NCBI GenBank assembly: GCA_938023705.1
Contig: CALJDJ010000104.1
Span: 11,383 to 75,382, forward strand
Direction of reading: 5' to 3'
Length of the DNA stretch: 64,000 bases
DNA from: an uncultured Collinsella sp.
Lineage (GTDB): Bacteria > Actinomycetota > Coriobacteriia > Coriobacteriales > Coriobacteriaceae
Under the pieces are notes generated by a model. That model searched no databases and was not told the origin of the DNA. It saw only the letters and a list, made by a program, of their open reading frames with translations. The translations under genes and the position numbers were made by a program. Shown here piece by piece: positions 23,800 to 31,993 of the stretch (the stretch's first letter is position 1; the number at the start of each line of letters is the position of its first letter).

Positions 23800-23838
23800 A
23801 AGGAGTGTCCCAAACTGCCGGCAGGAAAGGAACGTCCC
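23800..23838. repeat. dispersed 39-base repeat, copy 2
   Basis: Matches 19808-19846 at 37 of 39 positions. It runs right up to the first base of the stop codon of the acetyltransferase gene. Confidence 0.75.
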
Positions 23839-24338
23839 TATCTGCCATCTACGCGCTTGGCCATCCAGGCATGAGGCTGGCCTTCATCCTCATAGTCCAC
23901 CGGGGCAATCTGCGTGTAGCCCGCCTTGACATAGAGCGGTAGCACGTATTCCTGAGCATGCAGCTTAATGAGCTTGGCACCGGCATCACGCGCGGCGGCA
24001 TCACTGGCCTCGACAATCTTGCTCGCCAGACCGCGACGGCGCATGCTCGGCAGCACGGCCACGCGCCCCATAATGTAGGTCTCCCCCGCCGCGACACCTT
24101 CGTCCAAGTCGCACGCCGGCGACACCGGAGCCTCTGCGTCAGCCGCGCGCTCAAGCTCTTCGGGAAACACGCGCGAGCAACCGGCAAGCTCGCCGTCTAC
24201 ATAGAGCGTCACATGAATGCAGTTCGGATCCTCGTCGATAGCGTCGAACTCATTCTCGTAGCCCTGCTCGTCCATAAAAACGACGCGGCGCACCAACGCC
24301 GCGTCATCAAAGCATCCCGTCTTAAGTTGGATATCCAT
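23838..24338 (-). CDS. GNAT-family N-acetyltransferase
   Basis: A 166-residue protein with one GNAT fold. The acetyl-CoA binding motif A is GRVAVLPSMRRRGLASKIV (about residues 94-112), preceded by a beta strand (YIM) and followed by KLIKLHAQEYVLPLYVKAGY, the motif B region with a tyrosine that could be the general acid. It resembles ElaA/YjcF-type acetyltransferases. Acceptor unknown. It is downstream of the Wzz/BY-kinase/phosphatase operon (38 bases after the phosphatase), so it may belong to that transcript. Its 3' end abuts a dispersed repeat. Confidence 0.82.
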   Translation of the reverse strand: MDIQLKTGCFDDAALVRRVVFMDEQGYENEFDAIDEDPNCIHVTLYVDGELAGCSRVFPEELERAADAEAPVSPACDLDEGVAAGETYIMGRVAVLPSMRRRGLASKIVEASDAAARDAGAKLIKLHAQEYVLPLYVKAGYTQIAPVDYEDEGQPHAWMAKRVDGR

Positions 24339-24376
24339 GCTGCCCTTTCATTCAATGCGAACGTTAGGGACAGATT

Positions 24377-25027
24377 TTAGCGAAAATGAGCTCCGCGCAC
24401 GCTAAACTTCGCGCGAGCCTTCGCCAGGCAATCGTAATGACCCACGTTATGGGCATCGCTCGCGATGAAGCTGTACAGGTTCTGATCGAACAGGCGCTGT
24501 GCCGGCTTTTTCTCGCGACCAAAGCGACCGCCGGCAATAAAGTCCGCCGAAGCTTGCAGCTTGCAGCCCATATCGACCAGGCGCTCCGCCACGCTTACAT
24601 CCTTTTGAACCGCACGATAGCGCTCAGGATGAGCGATGATCACCTGGTAGCCACGGCACTGCAAATCGTAAATCGTGTTCTCGTACTCTCTAAACGCATA
24701 CGCATCGGCATGCGTCGAAAGCTCGAGCAGAAACTCGTTGGTCCCATCGAAATGCAGGTGCTCCGCGGCATCGATACCAAGCTCAACGAGCTTTCGATGG
24801 TTGACCTCGAAGCCCATCTGAAGCGGAAAACCGTCAGCGTTATCGCGCAGTAGCTCAAAGGCATCCCACATCTTGTCGTAATCAAAATAGGGATCACGGC
24901 AGTGAGGAGTGCAAACGATTCTGGTTACACCGGCCCGCTTGGCAGCCTCGAGCATCGCCAAGCTCTCATCAAGATCGGCGGCGCCGTCGTCTACACCCGG
25001 CAAGATATGGCAATGAATGTCACGCAT
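24377..25027 (-). CDS. CpsB/CapC-type tyrosine-protein phosphatase (PHP domain)
   Basis: Manganese-dependent PHP-family phosphatase that dephosphorylates the tyrosine cluster of BY-kinases. The 216-residue protein has the N-terminal metal motif MRDIHCHILPGVDDGA, then CTPHCRDPYF, GFEVNHRK, a conserved IIAHPERYR segment, and ASDAHNVGHY near the end, the complete PHP metal ligand set. It is 17 bases downstream of the kinase gene, in the same orientation. That pairing is the usual kinase/phosphatase couple of Gram-positive capsule operons, although no glycosyltransferase genes follow here. Confidence 0.88.
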   Translation of the reverse strand: MRDIHCHILPGVDDGAADLDESLAMLEAAKRAGVTRIVCTPHCRDPYFDYDKMWDAFELLRDNADGFPLQMGFEVNHRKLVELGIDAAEHLHFDGTNEFLLELSTHADAYAFREYENTIYDLQCRGYQVIIAHPERYRAVQKDVSVAERLVDMGCKLQASADFIAGGRFGREKKPAQRLFDQNLYSFIASDAHNVGHYDCLAKARAKFSVRGAHFR

Positions 25028-25044
25028 AGGTCGGCCTTAATCAA

Positions 25045-25782
25045 CTAAACGTTTGCTCGGTTGGTGAAGATGCCCTTTTTGGAAGTGCCCTGATTGTCGG
25101 AGCCCTTCTTAACCTTCTTACCGTCCTTGGTGTAGTAAGAATAGTAGTACTCGCTGGTCTCGGTCTCACAGTAATTCATGACGGTACCGATGAGCTTGAC
25201 CTTCTCGGACTTCTTAAGCTGGGCGATAGCGTTGAGCGCCTCTTCGCGCTTGGTAAAGTCCTCGCGCACCACGAACAGCGTGCCGTCGGTCAGGCTGGCA
25301 ATCTCGGCAGCATCGATAAAGGTGCCGACCGGAGGAGCATCGAAGATGACGTACTGGAACTTAGCAGACAGTGCCTTTACCAGCTTGGCAAAGCGGTGAG
25401 AGACGATGATATCGGCAGGATTGGGAATGTGCGGCTCGGCATCGAGGAAGTAGAAGTTCTTCTGACCCGTCTCGACAATTGCCTGGTCAATGGAGATCTG
25501 CTCGGAAAGGACCGCATAGAGTCCGCCGCGCGAACGAACGCCGAGCATATCGGAAAGGGACCTGCGGCGCATATCGGCCTCGACCAGGAGCACGGACTTG
25601 CCGCTCGTGGCGATTGCCTGAGCAAGGTTAATGGAAACCGTAGACTTGCCCTCGTTGGGAATCGAGGAGGTAACGGTGATGGTGCGAATGGGGTCGTCCA
25701 CGCTCGCAAAGCGGATATTGGCCAGAAGGGTCTTGGCGGCATTCTGTACAACGAGCTTATCGGTGTTCTTTGCCTTAGCCAT
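25045..25782 (-). CDS. BY-type tyrosine kinase (CpsD/CapB-like)
   Basis: Autophosphorylating bacterial tyrosine kinase, 245 residues. Walker A is SSIPNEGKST (about residues 40-49), Walker A' is LLVEADMRRRSL, and Walker B is YVIFDAPPVG. The C-terminal tail carries the tyrosine cluster YYYSYYTKDGKK, which is the autophosphorylation target. In Firmicutes and Actinobacteria the kinase is split from its membrane adaptor, here the Wzz-like gene located two bases upstream, whose cytoplasmic tail activates it. It probably governs polysaccharide export or chain length. RBS GGTGG precedes ATG 25782. Confidence 0.9.
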   Translation of the reverse strand: MAKAKNTDKLVVQNAAKTLLANIRFASVDDPIRTITVTSSIPNEGKSTVSINLAQAIATSGKSVLLVEADMRRRSLSDMLGVRSRGGLYAVLSEQISIDQAIVETGQKNFYFLDAEPHIPNPADIIVSHRFAKLVKALSAKFQYVIFDAPPVGTFIDAAEIASLTDGTLFVVREDFTKREEALNAIAQLKKSEKVKLIGTVMNYCETETSEYYYSYYTKDGKKVKKGSDNQGTSKKGIFTNRANV

Positions 25783-25784
25783 GC

Positions 25785-26441
25785 CTATTTACCACCTTTC
25801 ATAGCCGGAATTCGGCCAACAACGGGAATACCCAGGAGCTCTTCTGCCTCTTCGGCACCGCGGATGCGGGTATTGAGCATGTCTGCCAAAACGACATAGG
25901 CAACTGCGATAAAGATACCGGCGAGGAACGCGACGGCAATATACAGCGTACGCTTGGGGCCGCTGGGGGCTTCGGGGGTCTTAGCCTCGTCGATAACGTT
26001 GATGCTCTGGGCAGCGCCGACGTTCTGAGCGACCGTACTCACCGAGCTGGCAATGGCCTTTGCGACCTCAGCCGTCTCCTTGGCATCGGTACCGGTAACC
26101 GAAAGCGTAATGACACGCGTGGTGGTCTCGGAGGAAACAGACACCTTGTAGTCATCCAGATCGGTGAGGCCCAGTTCTTTGGCGGCGCCGCTCTTAACGC
26201 TATCGCTATCAAGCAGCGTGGCGATATCGTTGGAAAGCATCTGGCTCGCCGAGAGATCGTTGTAGCTCATCTGACCGCTATCGTCGGTCTTGGCGAGAAT
26301 GTACATGCTCGTCGTCGCGGTATAGGTGTTGTCCATCGCAACGAAGGACACGATGCCCATGGCGATCGCGCAGACCACCGGAAGGGTGATGACCAGCTTG
26401 AGGTGCTTTTTGAGCAGCTGGAACAGTTCGAGAAGGGTCAT
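25785..26441 (-). CDS. Wzz/YveK-type chain-length determinant, kinase adaptor
   Basis: A 218-residue membrane protein with two transmembrane helices (about residues 18-36 and 165-190) around an extracytoplasmic domain that carries the Wzz consensus TATTSMYILAK. A proline-rich segment PEAPSGPKR lies just before the second helix, as in polysaccharide co-polymerases, and a short cytoplasmic tail (RIRGAEEAEELLGIPVVGRIP) matches the kinase-activating tail of CapA-type adaptors. It is the first gene of the operon with kinase and phosphatase. Probable promoter TTGGTC-17-TAACAT at 26489-26517. Confidence 0.87.
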   Translation of the reverse strand: MTLLELFQLLKKHLKLVITLPVVCAIAMGIVSFVAMDNTYTATTSMYILAKTDDSGQMSYNDLSASQMLSNDIATLLDSDSVKSGAAKELGLTDLDDYKVSVSSETTTRVITLSVTGTDAKETAEVAKAIASSVSTVAQNVGAAQSINVIDEAKTPEAPSGPKRTLYIAVAFLAGIFIAVAYVVLADMLNTRIRGAEEAEELLGIPVVGRIPAMKGGK

Positions 26442-26488
26442 GCAGCTTGCCTTTCATTTCCCCAGTTCGGATTGACAAAACTGTCCGT

Positions 26489-26517
26489 ATGTTATCGCAT
26501 CTTTTTACCGAGACCAA
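26489..26517 (-). promoter_or_regulatory. probable promoter of the Wzz/kinase operon
   Basis: On the minus strand TTGGTC (26512-26517), 17 bases, TAACAT (26489-26494), about 50 bases before the wzz start. Confidence 0.4.
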
Positions 26518-26582
26518 ACTCTATACATAAGAAACAGGCTCTCCTGTAAAAATGACGGAAGCAATCGTAAAATTGCACAACA

Positions 26583-26612
26583 ACGCCGCACCCGAAAGTC
26601 CGATGCGGCGTC
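26583..26612 (-). terminator. terminator downstream of phoR
   Basis: Arms ACGCCGCA and TGCGGCGT with a CCGAAAGTCCG loop region; the tail is TTGTTGTG, so it is a modest terminator. Confidence 0.55.
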
Positions 26613-26636
26613 TACATCAATATCTATGTTGTATCG

Positions 26637-28061
26637 CTATGCGAATGGCTCGTCCTGCTGTATGGGAAACGTCACCGTAATGGTGGTTCCCACGCCCAAC
26701 TCGCTCGACAGATCGAGCGTGGCGTGATGATACAGGGCCGCATGTTTGACAATGGCAAGCCCCAGGCCGGTTCCGCCGCGTGCCTTGGATCTACTCTTGT
26801 CCACGCGATAGAACCGCTCAAATACCTTGCCCTGTTCTTCAGGCGCGATACCGATTCCCGTGTCGGCGACCGCGAGGAACGGATGACCTTCGTCGTTGGT
26901 GCCGCACTGCAGCGCAACCATACCGCCGGGTCGATTGTAGCGGATGGCGTTGCTTGCCAGATTGTAGATGAGCTCGTCAATCAAGCGCGACACGCCTTCG
27001 ATGACCACAGGCTTGGTCTCATGACTTATCGTCACATTCGCTTGACGGGCGACCTGTTCAAGACGCTGCTCAACCGTGTAGATGGCACGCGAGAGCTCAA
27101 TAGGCTCCGTGGACCCAATGGGCACCGCCTCGCCCTCAGTCGCACGCTCGGCCTCGTCCAAGTTAGACAGCGTAAGGATATCGTTGACAAGCGCTGCCAA
27201 GCGGCCCGCCTCACGATAGATACGACCGCCAAAGTTGCGCAGGTCATCCTCGCCCTCAACCATGCCGTTTGCGATGAGCTCGGCATAGCCCGAAATCGCC
27301 GTAAGCGGCGTCTTGAGCTCATGAGTGATATTCGCCGTGAACTCGCGGCGCATACGGTCGTTGTCCGCTAGCACCGCCATTTGGCGCTTGAGTTCCTGGC
27401 GCTGCGACTCGATACGCTCAAGCATGGGGACCATCTCGGCATAGGCGTGCTCATAGCTACGGCGCGGGTGGTCCAAATCCACCTCTTGCAACGGCGCGAT
27501 GATGGCACGGGACTCGCGGCGCGCCATGAAAAACGAGAGTACCGCACCCGCTGCTGCGATAAGCAGCATCGGCGCCAGCATCGACAGCAAAATCGCCGCA
27601 ACGCCAGGCTGGGCCTGCGCCAAGCGAACGACCTGGCCGTTATCAAGGGTGACGGCGCGATACAGCATAATCTCGTCGAGTGTAGAGCTTGCGCGCTCCG
27701 CGGAACCCGAACCACTCTCAAAGGCCTCGATGACCTCGGGGCGATCGCCATGGTTGGGCAGTGTGGAAGGCGACGCCTCGTTGTCGTAGGCAACCGATCC
27801 ATCCTTGTTAATCAGCGTGATGCGTAAGTCCTCGCGATCGAGGCTACGCAAGAACGGGATGGGCTCCTGCTGCTCGTCGAGGGCGGCAGCAATGAGCTCG
27901 GTTTCCTGCGCCAGATTGGCACTCGTGGCATCCGCCAAGGTGTTTTGCACAAAGAACGCACCCAGCACCGTAAACGCCACGATAACCGCCATGGCGCAAA
28001 CAAAGATCGTCACAAAAACGCGGTGCGATAGCGTTTGTTTTCCCTGGGGGGCGAAGACCAC
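26637..28061 (-). CDS. phoR: PhoR-like sensor histidine kinase
   Basis: A 474-residue transmembrane sensor kinase. Two helices (about residues 15-38 and 155-178) enclose an extracytoplasmic domain. Then come a linker, the HisKA dimerisation domain with NITHELKTPLTA (phospho-acceptor His), the N box ELIYNLASNAIRYN, DTGIGIAPEEQGKVFERFYRVDKSRS, and GGTGLGLAIVKH. It starts with GTG at 28061, three bases after the response regulator stop. With phoB and pstB upstream, it most likely senses phosphate limitation, signalling through the Pst transporter; the gene symbol rests on that context. Confidence 0.8.
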   Translation of the reverse strand: MVFAPQGKQTLSHRVFVTIFVCAMAVIVAFTVLGAFFVQNTLADATSANLAQETELIAAALDEQQEPIPFLRSLDREDLRITLINKDGSVAYDNEASPSTLPNHGDRPEVIEAFESGSGSAERASSTLDEIMLYRAVTLDNGQVVRLAQAQPGVAAILLSMLAPMLLIAAAGAVLSFFMARRESRAIIAPLQEVDLDHPRRSYEHAYAEMVPMLERIESQRQELKRQMAVLADNDRMRREFTANITHELKTPLTAISGYAELIANGMVEGEDDLRNFGGRIYREAGRLAALVNDILTLSNLDEAERATEGEAVPIGSTEPIELSRAIYTVEQRLEQVARQANVTISHETKPVVIEGVSRLIDELIYNLASNAIRYNRPGGMVALQCGTNDEGHPFLAVADTGIGIAPEEQGKVFERFYRVDKSRSKARGGTGLGLAIVKHAALYHHATLDLSSELGVGTTITVTFPIQQDEPFA

Positions 28062-28064
28062 GGG

Positions 28065-28793
28065 TTACTCCTCCGATGCGGTGGACGCGGTGTCGTCACC
28101 TTCGGCACCATCACCGGCAGAAGGCTCAGCCAAGCGGTAGCCCACGCCGCGCACGGTCTCGATGGCGCTGGCGTGCTCGCCCAGTTTTTGGCGAAGCGTC
28201 TGCACGTGCACGTCAACGGTGCGCGAACCGCCGTCGAAGTCCCAGCCCCACACGCTCTGCAGCAACGACTCGCGGGTAAAGACCACGCCGGGCTTGCGCA
28301 TGAGATACTCAAGCAGGTCGAACTCGCGCAGGGTGAGCTTAAGCGGCTCGCCGGCAACGGTCACCTCGCGATGGCTGGGCGAGAGCACGATGTCGCCCAC
28401 ACTGAGCACATCGCTCGCCTGCTTGACCATGCCGCCGCGACGCAGCAGTGCGCGGCAACGGCTCGCAAGCTCCATGAGCGAAAACGGCTTAGTCAGGTAA
28501 TCGTCGGCACCGCCATCGAGCGCCATCACCTTGTCGAGCTCGGTGTCCTTGGCAGTAAGCATCATGATGGGCACCGTCGCCGTCAGGCGGTCGGCGCGCA
28601 GGCGACGCATAATCGCCAAACCATCGGTATCGGGCAGCATGATGTCGAGCAGGACGGCATCGGGTACCCGTCGCGCCACGGCGGCCTTAAACTCGCCGTC
28701 GCACGAAAAGCCCTCGGCCTCGATTCCCTGCTTGCGCAGCGCATAGACCGTCAAATCCCTGATGTTGTCATCGTCCTCGACGTAGTAGATCAT
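28065..28793 (-). CDS. phoB: PhoB-like response regulator
   Basis: A 242-residue OmpR/PhoB-family regulator. The receiver has the acidic pair EDDD, the phospho-acceptor Asp in LLDIMLPD, the Thr in MLTAKD, and the KPF lysine. The C-terminal winged helix ends in SRTVDVHVQTLRQKLG, typical of PhoB-like DNA recognition, then a short acidic Ala/Ser/Thr tail. I start at ATG 28793 (MIYYVEDDD) because AAAGGGG lies six bases upstream; eight more codons are possible. Transcribed with phoR and probably pstB. A phosphate role is inferred from the neighbouring pstB. Confidence 0.8.
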   Translation of the reverse strand: MIYYVEDDDNIRDLTVYALRKQGIEAEGFSCDGEFKAAVARRVPDAVLLDIMLPDTDGLAIMRRLRADRLTATVPIMMLTAKDTELDKVMALDGGADDYLTKPFSLMELASRCRALLRRGGMVKQASDVLSVGDIVLSPSHREVTVAGEPLKLTLREFDLLEYLMRKPGVVFTRESLLQSVWGWDFDGGSRTVDVHVQTLRQKLGEHASAIETVRGVGYRLAEPSAGDGAEGDDTASTASEE

Positions 28794-28857
28794 GTTGAAC
28801 CCCTTTGCGGCCGGCATGACCGCATCTTAACCCTAAAGGTACCTTTACGAGATGGTA

Positions 28858-29733
28858 TCAGCCAAAACGTCCCGTCAAATAATCCGCTGTGCGCGAATCG
28901 GTCGGTTTTTTGAAGAGCTGAGCGGTGGGCGCGTGCTCCACCAGCTCGCCCAGCAAGAAAAACGCGACCGAGTCGGAGATGCGCGCCGCCTGCTGCATAT
29001 TGTGCGTAACGACCACCAACGTGCAGGTCTCCTTGAGCTCGCAGGCAAGCTGCTCCACCACCAGCGTCGACACGGGATCGAGGGCGCTCGTGGGCTCGTC
29101 CATCAGCAGAATGTCGGGCTGCACGGCAAGTGCGCGGGCGATGCACAGGCGCTGCTGCTGTCCACCCGAAAGACCCAGGCCCGACTCTTTGAGCTTGTCC
29201 TTGACCTCGTCCCACAGGGCAGCGCGACGCAGGGAGTCCTCGACCAGCTCATCGAGCACGGCGCGGTCGCGCACACCCATACCGCGAGGACCGTAGGCGA
29301 CGTTGTCGTAGATGCTCATGGGAAATGGGTTGGGGCGTTGGAACACCATGCCCACGCGCTGGCGCAAACGGCAGATGTCGCAATCGCCCAGGATATCTTG
29401 ACCATCGAGCGCAATCTTGCCCTCGATGCGGCAATCCTTGATGCCGTCGTTCATGCGGTTAAAGCAGCGCAGCAACGTGGACTTTCCGCAGCCCGAAGGC
29501 CCGATGAACGAGGTGATCTGCTTGTCGCGGATCTTGATATTCACGTCCTTGAGCGCATGGTGGTCGCCATAGAACAGGTCGAGGCCCTCGACGTCGATGC
29601 GCGTCGGCGAGGCGGCAAGATCCTCTGCCGTGGGGCGAGTCGCATCCCCAACCTCGCGCTCATGCGCGGCCTCGGCCTGCGCTTCCATGAGTTCTTCAAG
29701 CTCCGTGGGCTCCACAGCCGCAGCAGCCGTCAT
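28858..29733 (-). CDS. pstB: phosphate ABC transporter ATP-binding protein PstB
   Basis: ATPase of the high-affinity phosphate importer, 291 residues including an unusual N-terminal extension of about 40 acidic residues before the ABC domain. Walker A is GPSGCGKSTLLRCFNRMND, the last four residues being typical of PstB; Q-loop VFQRPNPFPMSIYDNVAYGPR; signature LSGGQQQRLCIARAL; Walker B ILLMDEPTSALDPVST; and H-loop THNMQQAARISD. I chose ATG 29733 because GGAGGTG lies eight bases upstream. The permease and binding protein genes (pstS, pstC, pstA) and phoU are not next to it; a VanRS-like pair is directly upstream, so pstB here is separated from its partners. Confidence 0.93.
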   Translation of the reverse strand: MTAAAAVEPTELEELMEAQAEAAHEREVGDATRPTAEDLAASPTRIDVEGLDLFYGDHHALKDVNIKIRDKQITSFIGPSGCGKSTLLRCFNRMNDGIKDCRIEGKIALDGQDILGDCDICRLRQRVGMVFQRPNPFPMSIYDNVAYGPRGMGVRDRAVLDELVEDSLRRAALWDEVKDKLKESGLGLSGGQQQRLCIARALAVQPDILLMDEPTSALDPVSTLVVEQLACELKETCTLVVVTHNMQQAARISDSVAFFLLGELVEHAPTAQLFKKPTDSRTADYLTGRFG

Positions 29734-29836
29734 ACCGCACACCTCCATATCGATATCAATTCAGCAGTATCGATAGTAGGAATCGCGGCTCATACGCACG
29801 TGAGCACATTGTCAAGTGTTTGTAAGGGCACGCTAG

Positions 29837-31075
29837 CTATGCGGCGGGCAGCTCGATGGTGAATATCGTGTGTTCGGGCGTCGATTCACATGCAACGGTA
29901 CCGCCGTGTGCCGCGATGATCTCCTTGGCAATAGCAAGGCCCAAACCGGCACCACCGCGATTGGTCGCACGCGCCGCATCCAGGCGATAGAACTTCTCAA
30001 AGATCACCTTGAGCTTAGCCGCAGGGATAGGATCGCCCTGATTGATAAAGCGCACGCGCACGCCGCCATCGTCTTGGCGCCTGGCCTCAATCGTGATAGT
30101 CGAGCCCTCATAGCTATAGGCGACGGCGTTTTTCATGATGTTGTTAAACACGCGGGCCATCTTATCGCCATCCACGAGCACCGTCAGGTCCTCGCGAATA
30201 TCAACCTGGGCTTCCTTATGTTGCTCGTTGAGGATGGGATAGAACTCGTCAGCCACCTGAGCCAGCAGCAACCCCAGATCAACATAGCCGCGCGTGAGCA
30301 CGATATCGTGGAAGTCAAAGCGCGTGATATCGAAGAACTCTTCGATGAGTGCATCGAGCCGGTGCGCCTTGTCGAGCGCCACGCCCGTAAAGTGCGCACG
30401 TTGCTCAACCGGCAGCTCAGGAGCCTCTTGCAGCAGCGAAAGATAGCCCACCACACTGGCAAGCGGGGTGCGTAGGTCATGTGCCAAGTACGTGACCAGA
30501 TCGTCCTTGCGATGAGACTCGTCACGCAAGGCCTGTTGCACCTTGCGCTCGCGATCGCGCACACGGTTGAGTGCGCCCTCGACCTCCAGGAAGTCGCCGT
30601 CGATGTTGTCCCAGGTGTCGGGGTGATCGATCAGGCGATCTTGAATACGAGCGGCCAGCACACAATCGGCATGCTGCTCGCCCTGCTCATAGCCCTGGTA
30701 GTACAGGGCGCGGCCGCAAAAGAACAGCACGCACACGGCAAGCGCCAGCACAAAGCCAAGCATGTTGAATACAAAGCCGGCATCGAACAGCACCGGCCCT
30801 TCGATGCCGCCGAGTGCCATGGCGCCAATCGCCAACGTCATGGCCCACGCGGCACCGCCAATCACCACGCAGCGGCGTACGATTTCAAATCGATCGATCA
30901 GCAAAAAGCCGACAAGCAGCACCGCCAAGATTCCAGCGATGTTATCGATGCCAATCAGCAGCAGGCTCAGCAAAAAGAGCAGCACCGTTGCAAGCGCGCG
31001 GTTGTCGACGACCGACCTCACGTATTCAAAGAGTCGATCGGGCACCTCGAATGCCTGCCTATCGTCTTTTGTCAT
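29837..31075 (-). CDS. VanS-like sensor histidine kinase
   Basis: A 412-residue kinase. Its N-terminal third has four hydrophobic helices (about residues 28-115) with almost no extracytoplasmic domain, then a HisKA domain with YLAHDLRTPLASVVGYLSLL (phospho-acceptor His), the N box FNNIMKNAVAYSYEG, and GGAGLGLAIAKEII. It resembles VanS-type sensors of cell-wall stress. ATG 31075 is supported by GGGG eight bases upstream; a GTG two codons earlier is possible. It follows its response regulator by about 25 bases. The divergent neighbour is a D-Ala-D-Ala carboxypeptidase, a logical target. Confidence 0.78.
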   Translation of the reverse strand: MTKDDRQAFEVPDRLFEYVRSVVDNRALATVLLFLLSLLLIGIDNIAGILAVLLVGFLLIDRFEIVRRCVVIGGAAWAMTLAIGAMALGGIEGPVLFDAGFVFNMLGFVLALAVCVLFFCGRALYYQGYEQGEQHADCVLAARIQDRLIDHPDTWDNIDGDFLEVEGALNRVRDRERKVQQALRDESHRKDDLVTYLAHDLRTPLASVVGYLSLLQEAPELPVEQRAHFTGVALDKAHRLDALIEEFFDITRFDFHDIVLTRGYVDLGLLLAQVADEFYPILNEQHKEAQVDIREDLTVLVDGDKMARVFNNIMKNAVAYSYEGSTITIEARRQDDGGVRVRFINQGDPIPAAKLKVIFEKFYRLDAARATNRGGAGLGLAIAKEIIAAHGGTVACESTPEHTIFTIELPAA

Positions 31076-31100
31076 ATCCACTTCCCCACCATCAAAGGCG

Positions 31101-31796
31101 TTATTCGATTATGTAGCCGACGCCCCAGACGTTTTTGATAAAGCGCGGCTTTTGAGCGTCGTCGCCGATCTTTTCGCGCAGGTGGCGAATGTGCACCATC
31201 ACCGTATTGTTGGAGCCGGGCATAAAATCCTCGTTCCACACCGCGCGGAACAGGTCCTCCACGGCCACCACGCTGCCGCGATGCTCGACCAGATACAGCA
31301 AGATGGAATACTCGATGGGCGTGAGGCGAACCGGTGAACCGTCCACTGTCACGGAACGAGCATCGCGGTTGATCTCAAGGCCGTCGAGCTGGATGGTCGG
31401 CGACTCGGCCGCCTGCGCGCGGCTACCGTAGCTGGTGTAGCGACGAAGCTGAGCGTGCACGCGTGCGATGAGCTCAAGCGGACGGAACGGCTTGACCACA
31501 TAATCGTCCGCGCCAAGCGAAAGGCCCTCGATCTTGTCTTGCTGGGCATCGCGCGCCGTCAGCATGATCACGGGATAGGTATGGCTGGAACGGATCGTAC
31601 GTAGCAGCTCAAAGCCATCGATATCGGGCAGCATGACATCCAGCAGCGCCAGATCAAACTCCTGCTCCAAGATTGCCTTGGCAGCATCGGCCCCGCTATA
31701 GGCGACCTGTACGTCAAAGCCTTCTTTTGTAAGGTAGATACCAACCAAGTCGGCGATGGCCTTTTCGTCATCAACTACCAAAATGCGCTCGTTCAT
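31101..31796 (-). CDS. VanR-like response regulator
   Basis: A 231-residue OmpR-family regulator. The receiver has VVDDEKAIADLV, LALLDVMLPDIDGFELL with the phospho-acceptor Asp, IMLTAR, and GADDYVVKPF. The winged helix ends with SNNTVMVHIRHLREKIGDD and the conserved WGVGYIIE C-terminus. GAGAGGAGC precedes ATG 31796. It is first in a two-gene operon with the VanS-like kinase and is divergent from the D,D-carboxypeptidase gene with about 200 bases between. No vanHAX genes are present, so this is a cell-wall homeostasis system and not evidence of vancomycin resistance. Confidence 0.82.
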   Translation of the reverse strand: MNERILVVDDEKAIADLVGIYLTKEGFDVQVAYSGADAAKAILEQEFDLALLDVMLPDIDGFELLRTIRSSHTYPVIMLTARDAQQDKIEGLSLGADDYVVKPFRPLELIARVHAQLRRYTSYGSRAQAAESPTIQLDGLEINRDARSVTVDGSPVRLTPIEYSILLYLVEHRGSVVAVEDLFRAVWNEDFMPGSNNTVMVHIRHLREKIGDDAQKPRFIKNVWGVGYIIE

Positions 31797-31948
31797 GCGT
31801 GCTCCTCTCGCGCTCCATTATGCCCGAGGGGGCGCATGCCACACACAACAAGCGTGGGTGATTAAGTCGGCCTTAAGCACCCTTGTGCCCGTTCGGGCGC
31901 GGATGTGGGCCACGCACGCACGCGATGATCGCCGACACCGGCAAACGA

Positions 31949-31954
31949 TATACT
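31949..31954 (+). promoter_or_regulatory. possible -10 element of the carboxypeptidase gene
   Basis: TATACT on the plus strand, 40 bases before the GTG start; no good -35. If used, it places the start codon at or after 31961. Confidence 0.35.
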
Positions 31955-31993
31955 CTAGTTCCAGAAGAGACCATCCCGTCGAAAGCGAAATCT

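Noticed and set aside
29837..31796. Vancomycin resistance locus
   Set aside because: Only a VanRS-like pair is present; vanH, vanA/B ligase and vanX are absent, so resistance is not supported.
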